Shown: positions 52,076 through 61,461 of the stretch, piece by piece | Layout: every line of letters begins with the position of its first letter | Numbering within the stretch: position 1 is the stretch's first letter | Assembly (NCBI RefSeq): GCF_011761185.1 | Contig: NZ_JAAOYM010000001.1 | Coordinates: forward strand, 3,782,001 to 3,846,000 | DNA: 64,000 bases | Direction of reading: 5' to 3' | Source: Saccharomonospora amisosensis | Lineage (GTDB): Bacteria; Actinomycetota; Actinomycetes; Mycobacteriales; Pseudonocardiaceae | Translations under genes and position numbers: made by a program | Notes under the pieces: model-generated | What the model was told of the DNA's origin: nothing | What the model saw: only the letters and a program-made list of their open reading frames with translations | Database searches by the model: none

Positions 52076-52130
52076 GCCGCGTCCGATCCGTTCAAGCCGA
52101 CCGCCCATGCTCGCGGGCACGATTCGGCTC

Positions 52131-53051
52131 ATGACCATCGACCTCGCGGCCGCCGAGACCTTCCTCCACACCCATGCCCGCCTGCTCGACCGGCACCGCC
52201 TGCGCCTGCTGCTCGGTGACGGTGACGAGCAGGCCGCGGTGAGCGCCCTGCTCGGCTACCGCAACACCGACGGCGGCTTCGGCAACGGCCTTGAACCCGA
52301 CCTGCGGGCGAGGCAGAGCCAGCCCGCCTGCGCGCTGCACGCGTTCGAAGTGTTCGCCGACATCGCACCCGCCACAAGCGGTCACGCCGCGCGGCTGTGC
52401 GACTGGCTGGCCGGTGTGACACTCGCCGACGGCGGACTGCCGTTCGCGCTCCCGGTCGGCAACCCGGCCGGATGTGCGCCGTTCTGGCTGGCGGCCGACC
52501 CGAACACCTCGTCGTTGCAGATCTCGGCGATCGTCGCGGCGAACGCGCACCAGGTGGCGCGACACGATCCCGAAGTGGCGGCGCATCCGTGGCTGGCCAG
52601 CGTTACGGACTACTGCGAGTCCGCGATCCGTGCCGTGCGCGACCGCACCCCACACGCGATCGAGTTGGCCTTCGCGGTGCGCTTCGTCGATGAACTGCAC
52701 GCCAGCGCGCCCGCCCGCGGCGAGGAGTTGCTCGCACTGCTGGCGCGGCACCTCCCTGCCGACGGGCTGGTACACGTGCGGGGCGGGACCGAGGAGGAGT
52801 TCATGCGCCCGCTCGACTTCTCCCCGCTACCCGGCATACCGTCACGCGAACTGTTCCGCTCCGAGGTCATAGAGTCGGAACTTGACGCCTTGGCGCGACG
52901 ACAACAGGATGACGGTGGCTGGCCGGTCGACTTCAACAGCTACTCCCCTGCCGCTCGCCTGGAATGGCGCGGCTACGCCACCGTGCAGGCGGTGTGGATC
53001 CTGCGCGGAAACGGCCTGCTCCCTCGGTCACCTCAGCGGGCAGGCGGCTGA
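52131..53051 (+). CDS. Prenyltransferase/terpene-cyclase alpha/alpha-barrel-like protein
   Basis: 306 residues. QDDGGWPVDFNSYSP near the end and NTDGGFGNGLEPDLRAR near residue 45 are QW/DGGF-type repeats of the squalene-hopene cyclase and prenyltransferase alpha/alpha barrel. No DxDD motif is visible, so cyclase activity is doubtful. It may be a binding or structural member. ATG at 52131 chosen; ATG at 52107 is also in frame. Two small genes upstream are stress-type. Confidence 0.75.
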   Translation: MTIDLAAAETFLHTHARLLDRHRLRLLLGDGDEQAAVSALLGYRNTDGGFGNGLEPDLRARQSQPACALHAFEVFADIAPATSGHAARLCDWLAGVTLADGGLPFALPVGNPAGCAPFWLAADPNTSSLQISAIVAANAHQVARHDPEVAAHPWLASVTDYCESAIRAVRDRTPHAIELAFAVRFVDELHASAPARGEELLALLARHLPADGLVHVRGGTEEEFMRPLDFSPLPGIPSRELFRSEVIESELDALARRQQDDGGWPVDFNSYSPAARLEWRGYATVQAVWILRGNGLLPRSPQRAGG

Positions 53052-53135
53052 GCGGACCGGAAAGCGCCGCGACCGGTCTACCCGATCGCGTGCAGGCGGA
53101 CTGCGTGCGCGGCCGAGCGTTCGTAGCATCCGGGT

Positions 53136-54764
53136 GTGGCGCTACTCGGCCGGATGACGCGGCGGCAGCAAGCGATCATGGCGGCCTCCGTCATCAGCAA
53201 CGGGATGATGTTCGCCACGTTGTCCAGTGTGTCCGTCGCGCTGCCTGAGATCCAGCGCGAATTCGACGTCAGCCGCTCCGCGATCAACTGGGTGATCGCG
53301 GGAGCACTGCTGCCGCTGGCCTCGCTGGTGCTGGTCGGCGGCAGGCTCGGCGACCTTTTCGGCAGACGAAGGATGTTCCTGATCAGCGTCACCGGGTTCG
53401 GGCTGGCTTCCGCGTTGTGCGGGCTCGCGCCGGGGGAAACCCTGCTTGTCGCGGGCAGGGTCGGGCAGGGCCTCATGATCGCGATCGGTGCTCCGCTCGC
53501 GCTGGCCAACGTCACCGAGGCCTTCGAAGAGGAAGAAAAGGGCTGGGCGATCGGGGTGCTGTCGGCGGGTATCACGCTGGCGACGCTCAGCGCGCCGCTT
53601 GGCATGGCTCTTGTCGTCCAGTTGGCGAGCTGGCGATGGTTGTTCCTGCCGATCGCACCGGTATGCGCGCTGCTGGTGCTACTGACCTGGCGATACATGA
53701 GCGAGACGCGCGTTCCGCAAGGCAAATCGCTGGATCTGCGCGGGCTGGTACTGCTCGCGGCCGGGCTCACCATGCTGGCCGTAGGCAGCGAGCAAGCCGG
53801 GTACTGGGGCTTCGACTGGCGGACTTTCACGCTGGTGTCGGCCGGTGTGGCCACACTCGTCGCGTTCGGCTTGGCCGAACGCCGCGCGAAAGCTCCGTTG
53901 CTGCGGGTGGAGTTGTTGCGCAAGCGCGGGGTCACCGGATCGGTGGTGTGCCTGGCGGCCATGCAGTGGGCGGCGATCGGGTTCAGTGTCTACCTGATGC
54001 TGTACGCGCAGCAGGTGCTGGAGTTGGAACCACTCGCCGCGGGCCTGTTGCTGCTGGCGTCCGGGCTCGGTCCGCCGCTGTTCTCCTCACTGGCCGGTTG
54101 GCTGACCGACCGCGGTATGGCCGCGTGGCTTGTCGTCGGCGGGCTCGCGGTCGCGGCGCTCGCCCTGATCTTCACGGCTTCCGGTGTGCAGCGGTACCAG
54201 GACGTGCTGCTCATCCCGCTGTTCTTCGTGTTCGGCACCGCCGCCGCGTTCGTGTACACGCCGAGTTCGGCCAGCACGATGATCGCCGCGCCTGAGGCGG
54301 AGGAGGGTGTCGTCGCGGGCCTGACCATGCAGGCCCGACAGATCGGTAGTGTCGTCGGCATCACCGCCACCAGCGCCGTGCTCGTCGCCGTCGAGTGGAG
54401 GATGCGCGACGCGCTCCTGCTTGGACCGGACGCGTACTTCAGCGCGGAGCAGCGGCACGCGCTCGACGGGCTGCTATCGGACAGCGAAACCGGCAACCGG
54501 CTGCTGAACTCGCTTCCGCCGGGGCAACGGCCGAACGTGGTCGAGGCGGCCAAGGAGGCTTACGTGACGGGGCTGGAGACGGCGCTGCTGGTCAACGCGG
54601 GACTGCTGGCGCTCGTCGCGATGCTGGGATTCGTGTTGCTACGCCCCGTGTGGCGGCGGATCGAGCCGCCCGCGCTGGAAGATCTTGAGCTGCCGTTACG
54701 GTTGCGTGTCTCCGAACTGCGACCGCCGCGATACCGGCCCGCGTCGCAACCGCCTTCGTGGTAA
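53136..54764 (+). CDS. MFS transporter of the DHA2 (14-TM) drug-efflux type
   Basis: 542 residues with about 14 hydrophobic helices. SVALPEIQREFDVSRSAINWVIAGALLP near residue 32 and GRLGDLFGRRRMF (motif A) near residue 68 are DHA2 motifs; later helices and a final polar tail of 40 residues follow. It probably exports a small drug or metabolite by proton antiport. GTG start. Convergent with the isomerase gene across a hairpin. Confidence 0.9.
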   Translation: MALLGRMTRRQQAIMAASVISNGMMFATLSSVSVALPEIQREFDVSRSAINWVIAGALLPLASLVLVGGRLGDLFGRRRMFLISVTGFGLASALCGLAPGETLLVAGRVGQGLMIAIGAPLALANVTEAFEEEEKGWAIGVLSAGITLATLSAPLGMALVVQLASWRWLFLPIAPVCALLVLLTWRYMSETRVPQGKSLDLRGLVLLAAGLTMLAVGSEQAGYWGFDWRTFTLVSAGVATLVAFGLAERRAKAPLLRVELLRKRGVTGSVVCLAAMQWAAIGFSVYLMLYAQQVLELEPLAAGLLLLASGLGPPLFSSLAGWLTDRGMAAWLVVGGLAVAALALIFTASGVQRYQDVLLIPLFFVFGTAAAFVYTPSSASTMIAAPEAEEGVVAGLTMQARQIGSVVGITATSAVLVAVEWRMRDALLLGPDAYFSAEQRHALDGLLSDSETGNRLLNSLPPGQRPNVVEAAKEAYVTGLETALLVNAGLLALVAMLGFVLLRPVWRRIEPPALEDLELPLRLRVSELRPPRYRPASQPPSW

Positions 54765-54779
54765 CCGGCCCCGGGTCGG

Positions 54780-54812
54780 GAGTGGACGGCAGGCCGGGAC
54801 TGCCGGACACTC
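54780..54812. terminator. Hairpin with tandem G.A internal loop
   Basis: GAGTG / CACTC (5 bp) and CGGCAG / CTGCCG (6 bp) separated by GA opposite GA, with a 7-nt loop. It lies between the converging MFS and isomerase genes. Confidence 0.6.
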
Positions 54813-54828
54813 TCGACCTACGGATAGG

Positions 54829-55698
54829 TCAGAACCGCACGTTGGAGAGGTAGTCGAAGCCAACCTGTGCGCTGTGCAGCGCGTCGCGGGGCTGGTCGTT
54901 CTCGACGATGTACTGCTTCATCGGCCCGCGCCAGGTCCTTGCGAAGATCTCGGGAAAGTCGATCGTGCCCTCACCCAGGTCCGCGAAGGAGCCGTCGGCC
55001 GCCCTGTCCTTGACGTGGAACTGCCGTACCCTGCCGAACCTGCGCCAGTACTCCCGCACCGGGTCCGCGCCACCGGTGACCACCCAGTAAAGGTCGTACT
55101 CGAAGTGGATGTTGCGTGGATCGGTGTTCTCGGCGATCACGTCCATCGGGCGCACACCGTCGATGGGCTGGAACTCGTGCGCGTGGTTGTGGTAGCCGTA
55201 GGCGATCCCCGCCTTGCGGAACGCCTCGCCCGCGCGGTCCAGTCGCCGCGCGAACGCCGTCCACTCCTCGATGGTGGAGTAGTTGGCCCATGCGCAGTCG
55301 GCGACGCTGTAGCCGATGATCCTGGCGTCCTCGATGAGCTGGTCGACGTCCGCTCCGTCGAAGCCGACGTGCGCCGAGGTCGCGCGAAGGTGGTACCGGT
55401 CGAGCAGCGCGCGGAACTCGGTGGCCGAACGCCCGTAGGTCCCCGCGAGTTCCACCGAGCGGTAGCCGATGTCGGCGAGCGCCTCGAGAGTGCCCTCGGT
55501 GTCCTCCCCAAGCACGTCTCGCAGGGTGTAGAGCTGGATGCTGATCCGGTCCTTCGGGATTCGCCTGGTGCGTGGGTGGTCGACGGCAGCCGCGGTGGCG
55601 GGCAGCGCCGCGGTGAGCCCGACGGCCGCCGCCCCCGCCGCGGCCGTGCGGAGCAGGTGCCGCCGCGAGAGTGGGTTCCTGGCGTTGTCATTCATCAC
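54829..55698 (-). CDS. Tat-exported sugar phosphate isomerase/epimerase-like protein
   Basis: 289 residues. The Tat signal [20 protein letters not shown] with twin Arg (residues about 10-30) ends in ATAAAVDH. The mature TIM barrel of the xylose-isomerase-like type has [56 protein letters not shown] and [15 protein letters not shown]; His, Asp and Glu residues suit a divalent metal. Last gene of the minus-strand Ebo-like operon and overlapping the second isomerase gene. GTG at 55698 or ATG at 55695. Acts outside the membrane. Confidence 0.88.
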   Translation of the reverse strand: MMNDNARNPLSRRHLLRTAAAGAAAVGLTAALPATAAAVDHPRTRRIPKDRISIQLYTLRDVLGEDTEGTLEALADIGYRSVELAGTYGRSATEFRALLDRYHLRATSAHVGFDGADVDQLIEDARIIGYSVADCAWANYSTIEEWTAFARRLDRAGEAFRKAGIAYGYHNHAHEFQPIDGVRPMDVIAENTDPRNIHFEYDLYWVVTGGADPVREYWRRFGRVRQFHVKDRAADGSFADLGEGTIDFPEIFARTWRGPMKQYIVENDQPRDALHSAQVGFDYLSNVRF

Positions 55699-56707
55699 TC
55701 GAATTCCCTTCGGTGCTGAACGCGGCGTCGAATGTCGCCGCTGGTTTGTCGAAAAGCACGTCCTTGATGTAGGTCACGGCCTCGGCAGCGCCGCGCAGCC
55801 GGTCCATGCCGGCGTCCTCCCATTCCACGGAGATCGGGCCGGTGTAGCCGATCGCGTTCAGCGCGCGGAACGCCCCCTCCCAGTCGACGTCACCGTGCCC
55901 TGTGGACACGAAGTCCCAGCCCCTGCGCGGGTCCGCCCACGGCAGGTGGGAACCGAGCCTGCCGTTACGGCCGTCGAAGCGCTTCTTGGTGTCCTTGCAG
56001 TCGACGTGGTAGATGCGGTCGGCGAAGTCCAGGATGAAGCCGATCGGGTCGAGGTCCTGCCACACGAAGTGTGAGGGGTCCCAGTTAAGGCCGAACGCGG
56101 GGCGATGACCGACGGCTTCGAGCGCCCGCTTGGTGGTCCAGTAGTCGTAGGCGATCTCGGAAGGGTGCACCTCGTGGGCGAAGCGCACACCGACCTCGTC
56201 GAACACGTCCAGGATCGGGTTCCAGCGGCCGGCGAAGTCGGCGTAGCCGTCGTCGATCATCGGCTGCGACACCGGCGGGAACATCGCGACGTACTTCCAG
56301 ATCTTGGAGCCGGTGAACCCGACAACGGTGTCCACCCCGAGCTTCGCCGCGGCCCTCGCGGTGTCGGCGACCTCGGCGGCGGCGCGCTGCCGCACACCTT
56401 CCGGTTCGCCGTCGCCCCAGATCCGCGAAGGCAGGATGTTGCGGTGCCGCTCGTCGATGGGGTCGTCGCACACGGCTTGCCCGACGAGGTGGTTGGAGAT
56501 CGCCCACACCTTCAGGCCGTAGGAATCCAGCAACTCCAGGCGTTCCCGCACATAGTTGTCCTCGGAAAGGGCGCGGTCCACCTCGAAGTGGTCGCCCCAG
56601 CACGCGATTTCCAGCCCGTCGTAGCCCCACTCGGAAGCCAGCGAACACACCTTCTCGAAAGGTAGGTCGGCCCACTGGCCGGTGAACAACGTAACCGGTC
56701 GGCTCAT
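55688..56707 (-). CDS. Sugar phosphate isomerase/epimerase (IolE/xylose-isomerase-like TIM barrel)
   Basis: 339 residues. [39 protein letters not shown] at the start; [61 protein letters not shown] and [11 protein letters not shown] mark the metal-binding strands (E/H/D/H/E). Typical substrates are inososes and keto-sugars. It overlaps the phosphatase gene by 4 bp. It may act on a cyclitol intermediate of the operon's pathway (inference). Confidence 0.9.
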   Translation of the reverse strand: MSRPVTLFTGQWADLPFEKVCSLASEWGYDGLEIACWGDHFEVDRALSEDNYVRERLELLDSYGLKVWAISNHLVGQAVCDDPIDERHRNILPSRIWGDGEPEGVRQRAAAEVADTARAAAKLGVDTVVGFTGSKIWKYVAMFPPVSQPMIDDGYADFAGRWNPILDVFDEVGVRFAHEVHPSEIAYDYWTTKRALEAVGHRPAFGLNWDPSHFVWQDLDPIGFILDFADRIYHVDCKDTKKRFDGRNGRLGSHLPWADPRRGWDFVSTGHGDVDWEGAFRALNAIGYTGPISVEWEDAGMDRLRGAAEAVTYIKDVLFDKPAATFDAAFSTEGNSSDE

Positions 56708-58104
56708 CGATGTGCTCCCTGTCTTATTCCTTGCAGTTGCAGCAGTAGATCGCGGACCTCGGTGGCCGCCAGCCCGCCACCTGATTCCACAGTGGATGGA
56801 ACCGCTGGATCGGAGCACAGCAACACCGGCCCGTCGGCGACGGAGTCGGGCAGTCTGCCGTGCGTACCCATCACCCACCTCGGGTCGGTCGGCACCACGT
56901 TCATCGCGTACCGCAAACCCGCCTTCTTGCGTGCCAGGTTGAGCCCCGCCTTTGCCTTCGCGAGCTTGTCGGCGGGATCGAAGAACAGCTCCGCAGGGTC
57001 GTACCCGGGTTTGCGATGGATCTCCACTCCCCTGGCGAAGTCGGGCGCGCGCTCGTCGTCGAGCCAGTAGTAGTAGGTGAACCAGGCACCCGGTTCGGCC
57101 ACTGCCACCAGTTCGCCCGCGCGTTCGTGGTCGATCCGGTAACGTGCCTGCCGCTCGCGGTCAAGCACCTCGTCCACGCCGGAAAGTCCGGCGACGATGG
57201 CCGCCACCTTCGACACATCCGCCTCTTCGGCCACGTAGACGTGCGCTACCTGGTGGTCGGCCACCGCGAACGCCCGCGACGTCCACGGGTCCAGATACTC
57301 CATCCCGTCCTGGGTGTAGACCTCGAGCAGTCCCTCGCGGCGCAGCGCCCTGTTGATGTCCACCGGCTGCGACGCGGGCGTGATTCCGTACTCGGACAGC
57401 GCGACAACGGCGGCACCCTCCCGCTCGGCGTCCGCGAGCAGCGGAGCCAGTTCCGCGTCGACCGCTCGCGCGGCCTCGACCGCCTTGGCCGAGTCCGGAC
57501 CGAACCGTTGCAGGTCGTAGTCCAGGTGCGGGACGTAGACCAGCAGCAGGTCGGGGCCGGGACTGCTGAGCAACCTGCGGGCCGCCGCGACGATCCACCT
57601 GGTGGACGCGATCGATGCGGTAGGTCCCCAGTAGTTGAACAGCGGGAACGGGCCGAGTTCGGCGGTCAGCTCGTCGTGCAGCGACGGTGGCCGGGCGTAG
57701 CAGTCGGGCGACTTGCGGCCGTCGGCGTGGTAGATCGGCCTCGGCGTGATGGTGAAGTCGGTGGAGGCGCCCATCGCGTACCACCAGCACACGTTCGCCG
57801 CGGTGTAGCCGGAATGCGCCACCCGTGCGGTTTCCCACACCTTCTCGCCCCGCACCAGCCTGTTGTGCTGCCGCCACAGGTAGACCTCGCCGAGATCGCG
57901 GAAGTACCAGCCGTTGCCGACGATGCCGTGCTCGGCGGGCATCGTGCCGGTCAGCAAGGTGGACTGGGCGCTGCACGTCACCGCGGGCAGCACCGTGCCG
58001 AGATTCGCCTGCCAGCCGCGGTTCGCCAGCGCGGTCAGATTCGGCATGTGCCGCAGCAGCGTGGGCGTCAATCCCACGACGTCGACCACCAGCAGTTTCC
58101 TCAT
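56704..58104 (-). CDS. Alkaline-phosphatase-superfamily nucleotide pyrophosphatase (EboF-like)
   Basis: 466 residues. [20 protein letters not shown] at the start; [29 protein letters not shown] with the catalytic Thr in [21 protein letters not shown] and the C-terminal GTHGRLPDS metal-binding His region. The fold is that of type I phosphodiesterase/nucleotide pyrophosphatase. No signal peptide, so it is cytoplasmic. It overlaps genes on both sides by 4 bp. In Ebo clusters the comparable gene is EboF; cleavage of a phospho- or nucleotidyl-linked intermediate is likely. Confidence 0.85.
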   Translation of the reverse strand: MRKLLVVDVVGLTPTLLRHMPNLTALANRGWQANLGTVLPAVTCSAQSTLLTGTMPAEHGIVGNGWYFRDLGEVYLWRQHNRLVRGEKVWETARVAHSGYTAANVCWWYAMGASTDFTITPRPIYHADGRKSPDCYARPPSLHDELTAELGPFPLFNYWGPTASIASTRWIVAAARRLLSSPGPDLLLVYVPHLDYDLQRFGPDSAKAVEAARAVDAELAPLLADAEREGAAVVALSEYGITPASQPVDINRALRREGLLEVYTQDGMEYLDPWTSRAFAVADHQVAHVYVAEEADVSKVAAIVAGLSGVDEVLDRERQARYRIDHERAGELVAVAEPGAWFTYYYWLDDERAPDFARGVEIHRKPGYDPAELFFDPADKLAKAKAGLNLARKKAGLRYAMNVVPTDPRWVMGTHGRLPDSVADGPVLLCSDPAVPSTVESGGGLAATEVRDLLLQLQGIRQGAHR

Positions 58105-59204
58105 GAGCTCACCTTTCGTGCCCAGCGCAGCTCGTCGGCGATGCCGTCGGCGAGGTCCTGCCGGTGCCGCTCGGGCAGGACGTTCCAGGTGTAGGTCTCC
58201 ACCTCCACATGTGGCCGCCGAGGTCCCGCCTGCTCCGCCACGGCGGCCAGACTCTCGGCCAGCACGTCGGTGGTGGACGTCAGCGGCGGTTGCGGCGCGG
58301 CGTGCAGCGGCACGTGGAAATGCACACGCCAGGGCCCGGTGGCGGGCAGCTCCGCCAGCGCCCGCGGCAGATCGTCACTGGCGAGTACCCTGCCGTCCGG
58401 CAGCAGCTCACGCACCTGGTGCAGGTAGCGCGGCTCGGCGAACTCGGCGAGGGCCGCCCGCGCCGCCTCGGTGTCCGGCCGTTCGATGTGCAGCGCCGAG
58501 GAGGCCTGCACCTTCACCACTTCGAGTCCCGCCTCGACCACGCGCGCGACGGTGCGGCGGGGATCGGCGAACGACACCGCGAGATGGCAAGTGTCGAGGC
58601 ACACGCCGACGTGTCGGGGGTCCACCCGCCCGGCCAGCCAGTCGACCGCGTCCGCCATCGTGTCCAGCACGCAACCCGGCTCCGGCTCCACGGCCAGCTT
58701 CACCGGCCGTCCCCGCCGCACGAGCGTCTCGCCGAGTACCCGTGTCACCTCGTCGAACGCGACCTTCGCTCGCGTGTCGTCGGAAGGCGTCCACGGCTCG
58801 CGCCAGCCCAGCGGCAGGGTGGAGATGCTGCCGTACTCGGCGTCGGCGGGCAGCAGGTCGGCCAACACGGTCACACAGTCCACGGTGTACTTCAGTCTGC
58901 GCGGGTCGGTCCACCTCGGCTGGTACACCGAGTGCTTGACGACGCTTTCGTGGAATCCGCCGTAGGGAAAGGCGTTGAGGGTCTGCACAGCCAGCCCCCT
59001 CGCCTCGAGTTCGGCGGCGAGCCTTCGGCGTGCGCCGGGGTCGTTGGCGAGGCCCTCTGCGACGGTGGCGGCCAGCCACAGTCCGACACCGAGCCGATCC
59101 TCTCCCAGCTTCTCCCGCACCGCCACGGCGTGGGTGTCGAGTTGGCGCAGGATCGCGTCGAGGTCCTGCGCCGGGTGAACGTTCGTGCAGTAGGAAAGCA
59201 ACAT
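58101..59204 (-). CDS. EboE-like metabolite-traffic protein (TIM barrel)
   Basis: 367 residues. LLSYCTNVHPAQDLDAILRQLD starts the EboE family wording. The TIM-barrel strands carry LGVGLWLAATVAEGL, FPYGGFHESVVKHSVYQPRW, AVEPEPGCVLDTMADA, GVCLDTCHLAVSF and WRVHFHVPLHAAPQ. It resembles xylose-isomerase-like enzymes but its catalytic function is unknown. TGATG: its start overlaps the TatD-type gene by 1 bp. The Ebo name is from clusters linked to metabolite export in cyanobacteria and other bacteria. Confidence 0.88.
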   Translation of the reverse strand: MLLSYCTNVHPAQDLDAILRQLDTHAVAVREKLGEDRLGVGLWLAATVAEGLANDPGARRRLAAELEARGLAVQTLNAFPYGGFHESVVKHSVYQPRWTDPRRLKYTVDCVTVLADLLPADAEYGSISTLPLGWREPWTPSDDTRAKVAFDEVTRVLGETLVRRGRPVKLAVEPEPGCVLDTMADAVDWLAGRVDPRHVGVCLDTCHLAVSFADPRRTVARVVEAGLEVVKVQASSALHIERPDTEAARAALAEFAEPRYLHQVRELLPDGRVLASDDLPRALAELPATGPWRVHFHVPLHAAPQPPLTSTTDVLAESLAAVAEQAGPRRPHVEVETYTWNVLPERHRQDLADGIADELRWARKVSS

Positions 59205-60067
59205 CACTTCCTCGATCCCCGCAGCACGGAGTTGCCCTCGAACGTCTCGCCGGTCGGTGTGGAGTGCTCGATCGGGTCGAGCAGCAACCTGCCGCTCTGC
59301 CCGTAGAACTCGACCGGGTTGCTCCACAGCACGTTGTCCACATCGGACTCGGAGTAGCCCGCCTCCAACATCGCCTCACCGGTGCGGTAGGTCTTCAGCG
59401 GGTCCGAACGGCCCCAGTCGGCCGCGGAGTTCACCAGCATCCGGTCGGTGCCGTACTCGCGCAGGATGGCGACCATGCGCCGCTCGTCCATCTTGGTGTC
59501 GGGGTAGATCGAGAAACCCATCCAGCAGCCGGAGTCCGCGACGAGCCCTACGGTCACCTCGTTGAGATGGTCGACGACGACCAGTTCCGGCGCGATCCCC
59601 GACTCGGCGACGACGTCGAGCGTTCGCTTGGTACCTGCCAGCTTGTCCCGGTGCGGGGTGTGTACCAGCACCGGCAGCTCGTGCTCCACCGCCAGCGAGA
59701 GCTGGTATGCGAACGCCTTCTCCTCCGCTTCGGTCATCGAGTCGTAGCCGACCTCGCCGACGGCCACCACGCCGTCCTTGGCCAGGTAGCGCGGCAGCAC
59801 GTCCAGCACGCCCGCGCAGCGCGGGTCGTTGGCCTCCTTGGGGTTGAGGGCCATCGTGCAGTGGTGCCGGATACCGAACTGCGCGGCGCGGAACCGCTCC
59901 CAGCCGATCAGGCCGTCGAAGTAGTCGGTGAACGAACCCACATTGGTGCGCGGCTGGCCGAGCCAGAACGCGGGTTCCACGAGCGCGCGCACCCCTGCCG
60001 CGTACATCGCCTCGTAGTCGTCGGTGGTACGCGAGGTCATGTGGATGTGTGGGTCGAAGATCCTCAT
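59204..60067 (-). CDS. TatD-family metal-dependent hydrolase (EboB-like)
   Basis: 287 residues. RIFDPHIHMTSRTTDDY contains the H-x-H metal motif, followed by VGEVGYDSMTEAE, LVHTPHRDK, VVDHLNEVT and LVNSAADWGRSD for the other ligands. Family members hydrolyse small phosphodiester or amide substrates; the Ebo-type member is not characterised. ATG with GGAGG five bases upstream; overlaps its upstream neighbour by 4 bp. Confidence 0.88.
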   Translation of the reverse strand: MRIFDPHIHMTSRTTDDYEAMYAAGVRALVEPAFWLGQPRTNVGSFTDYFDGLIGWERFRAAQFGIRHHCTMALNPKEANDPRCAGVLDVLPRYLAKDGVVAVGEVGYDSMTEAEEKAFAYQLSLAVEHELPVLVHTPHRDKLAGTKRTLDVVAESGIAPELVVVDHLNEVTVGLVADSGCWMGFSIYPDTKMDERRMVAILREYGTDRMLVNSAADWGRSDPLKTYRTGEAMLEAGYSESDVDNVLWSNPVEFYGQSGRLLLDPIEHSTPTGETFEGNSVLRGSRK

Positions 60068-61461
60068 CGAACCTCCTGCAGTATCGCTTCGGCGTCGGAG
60101 GGCACGGTCCGGCCCGCCGCCTTTCGCTCGGCCACGTAGTCGGCCACCATCCGGATCAGTTCGGCGTCGGTACGGTCGGCCAGCCCCGCGACGGCGGCCG
60201 TAGGTACGCCGACGAACAGGCACTTCAACACGCCGTGCCGCCAGGAATGGTCGTCAAGGTGCGCCGCGGCGAACGGCCCGAGTGCCGCCGCGACGAGTCC
60301 GGTGTCGTTGGCCCGCAGCGCGTCGGCGACCAGGCCGGCGCCGGTGTCGGCGATCTCGTCCGGCAGCAGGTGAAGTCCGCGTAGCACACCCCTTCGCTCG
60401 GCGCCGTCGCCGTAGCGATACAGCTCGGCCACCTCCTTGGCGAGGTCCTGCGGCGGCAGCGAGTCGGCCAGCGCGGCCAGCAGCCTTCCGCGCCCACGGT
60501 CGTCCACCGTGCCGTACACCAGACCGCCGGGATCGACCTCCGGCCGCAGCGCCGCCCTGCCCACCTTGCGCCCCACGGCGGGAAACAGCGTGCGGATCCT
60601 GACTGGGTCGGCGCGCACGGCGCGCTCGGCGTCGGCAAGCCAGTCGGCCGCGCGCAGCGCCTTCAGGCCGCGCCGCGCGACATCCGGGGCGGCATGGCTG
60701 TGGCGCGGCAACTCGACGGCGGCCAGACCGCGGTAGCCGACCTCGGCCAGCGCCGCGAGCGTGCCGGTCAGGTCGAGCTCACCCTCGCCGAACTCGAGAT
60801 GCTCGTGCACGCCGGTTCGCATGTCGTCCAGCTGGACGTTGAACAGCACGTCCGCGACCCTGCGCACGCATTCCGCCGCGCTCACCGGCTCAACCGCGAC
60901 GCAGTGCCCCACGTCGAGGGTGATGCCGAGCCGCCGCGGCGAGTCCAGCTCCGCGCGCAGCCGCAACGCCTGCTCCACATGCTGTACGAAGTGACCGGGC
61001 TCGGGTTCCAGCGCAAGCCGCACGCTCGTGTCGTCCAGCACGTCGCTGATGCCGTCCAGTAACCGTTGCCACGCCGTCGCCTCGTCCACATCGGACGGCT
61101 TGACGCCGGACCAGAACGAGACGCATTCGGCGCCAAGGTCCTCTGCGATCGCCGCGGCGCGGCGCAGGAAATCGAGCCGGGGGGCAGGCTCGTCCGAAAG
61201 CAGGGTGGGCTGGTGCTTGTGCCAGGGATCGAGCAGGAACCGGGCACCGGTCTCCACCACGACACCGAGGCCGAGCTCGCCGAGGCGGGTGGCGACGCGG
61301 CGGGTCTGTCGCGCCACGTCTTCGGCGAACGGGTCGAGGTGAGCGTGATCGAGGGTGAGCGCCACCCCCGAGTAGCCGAGGTCGGCGATGACGGCGAGCG
61401 CGTCGTCCAGCCGGTGGTTGGCGAAGCCGTTGCTGCCGTAGCCAAATCGCAGTGTGCTCAT
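60064..61461 (-). CDS. Xylose-isomerase-like TIM barrel fused to an EboA domain
   Basis: 465 residues. Residues 1-265 are a TIM barrel with LRFGYGSNGFANHRLDDALAV, LDHAHLDPFAEDVAR, SFWSGVKPSDVDEATAWQ, ALEPEPGHFVQH, GITLDVGHCVAVEP and a VFNVQ-type segment FNVQLDDMRTGVHEH. Residues about 280-460 are an EboA domain: RIRTLFPAVGRKVGRAAL, LYRYGDGAERRGVLRGLHLLP and HSWRHGVLKCLFVGVPTAAVAGL. In other Ebo clusters EboA is often a separate protein. Overlaps both neighbours by 4 bp. The barrel may be the enzyme and EboA the scaffold; unknown. Confidence 0.85.
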   Translation of the reverse strand: MSTLRFGYGSNGFANHRLDDALAVIADLGYSGVALTLDHAHLDPFAEDVARQTRRVATRLGELGLGVVVETGARFLLDPWHKHQPTLLSDEPAPRLDFLRRAAAIAEDLGAECVSFWSGVKPSDVDEATAWQRLLDGISDVLDDTSVRLALEPEPGHFVQHVEQALRLRAELDSPRRLGITLDVGHCVAVEPVSAAECVRRVADVLFNVQLDDMRTGVHEHLEFGEGELDLTGTLAALAEVGYRGLAAVELPRHSHAAPDVARRGLKALRAADWLADAERAVRADPVRIRTLFPAVGRKVGRAALRPEVDPGGLVYGTVDDRGRGRLLAALADSLPPQDLAKEVAELYRYGDGAERRGVLRGLHLLPDEIADTGAGLVADALRANDTGLVAAALGPFAAAHLDDHSWRHGVLKCLFVGVPTAAVAGLADRTDAELIRMVADYVAERKAAGRTVPSDAEAILQEVR

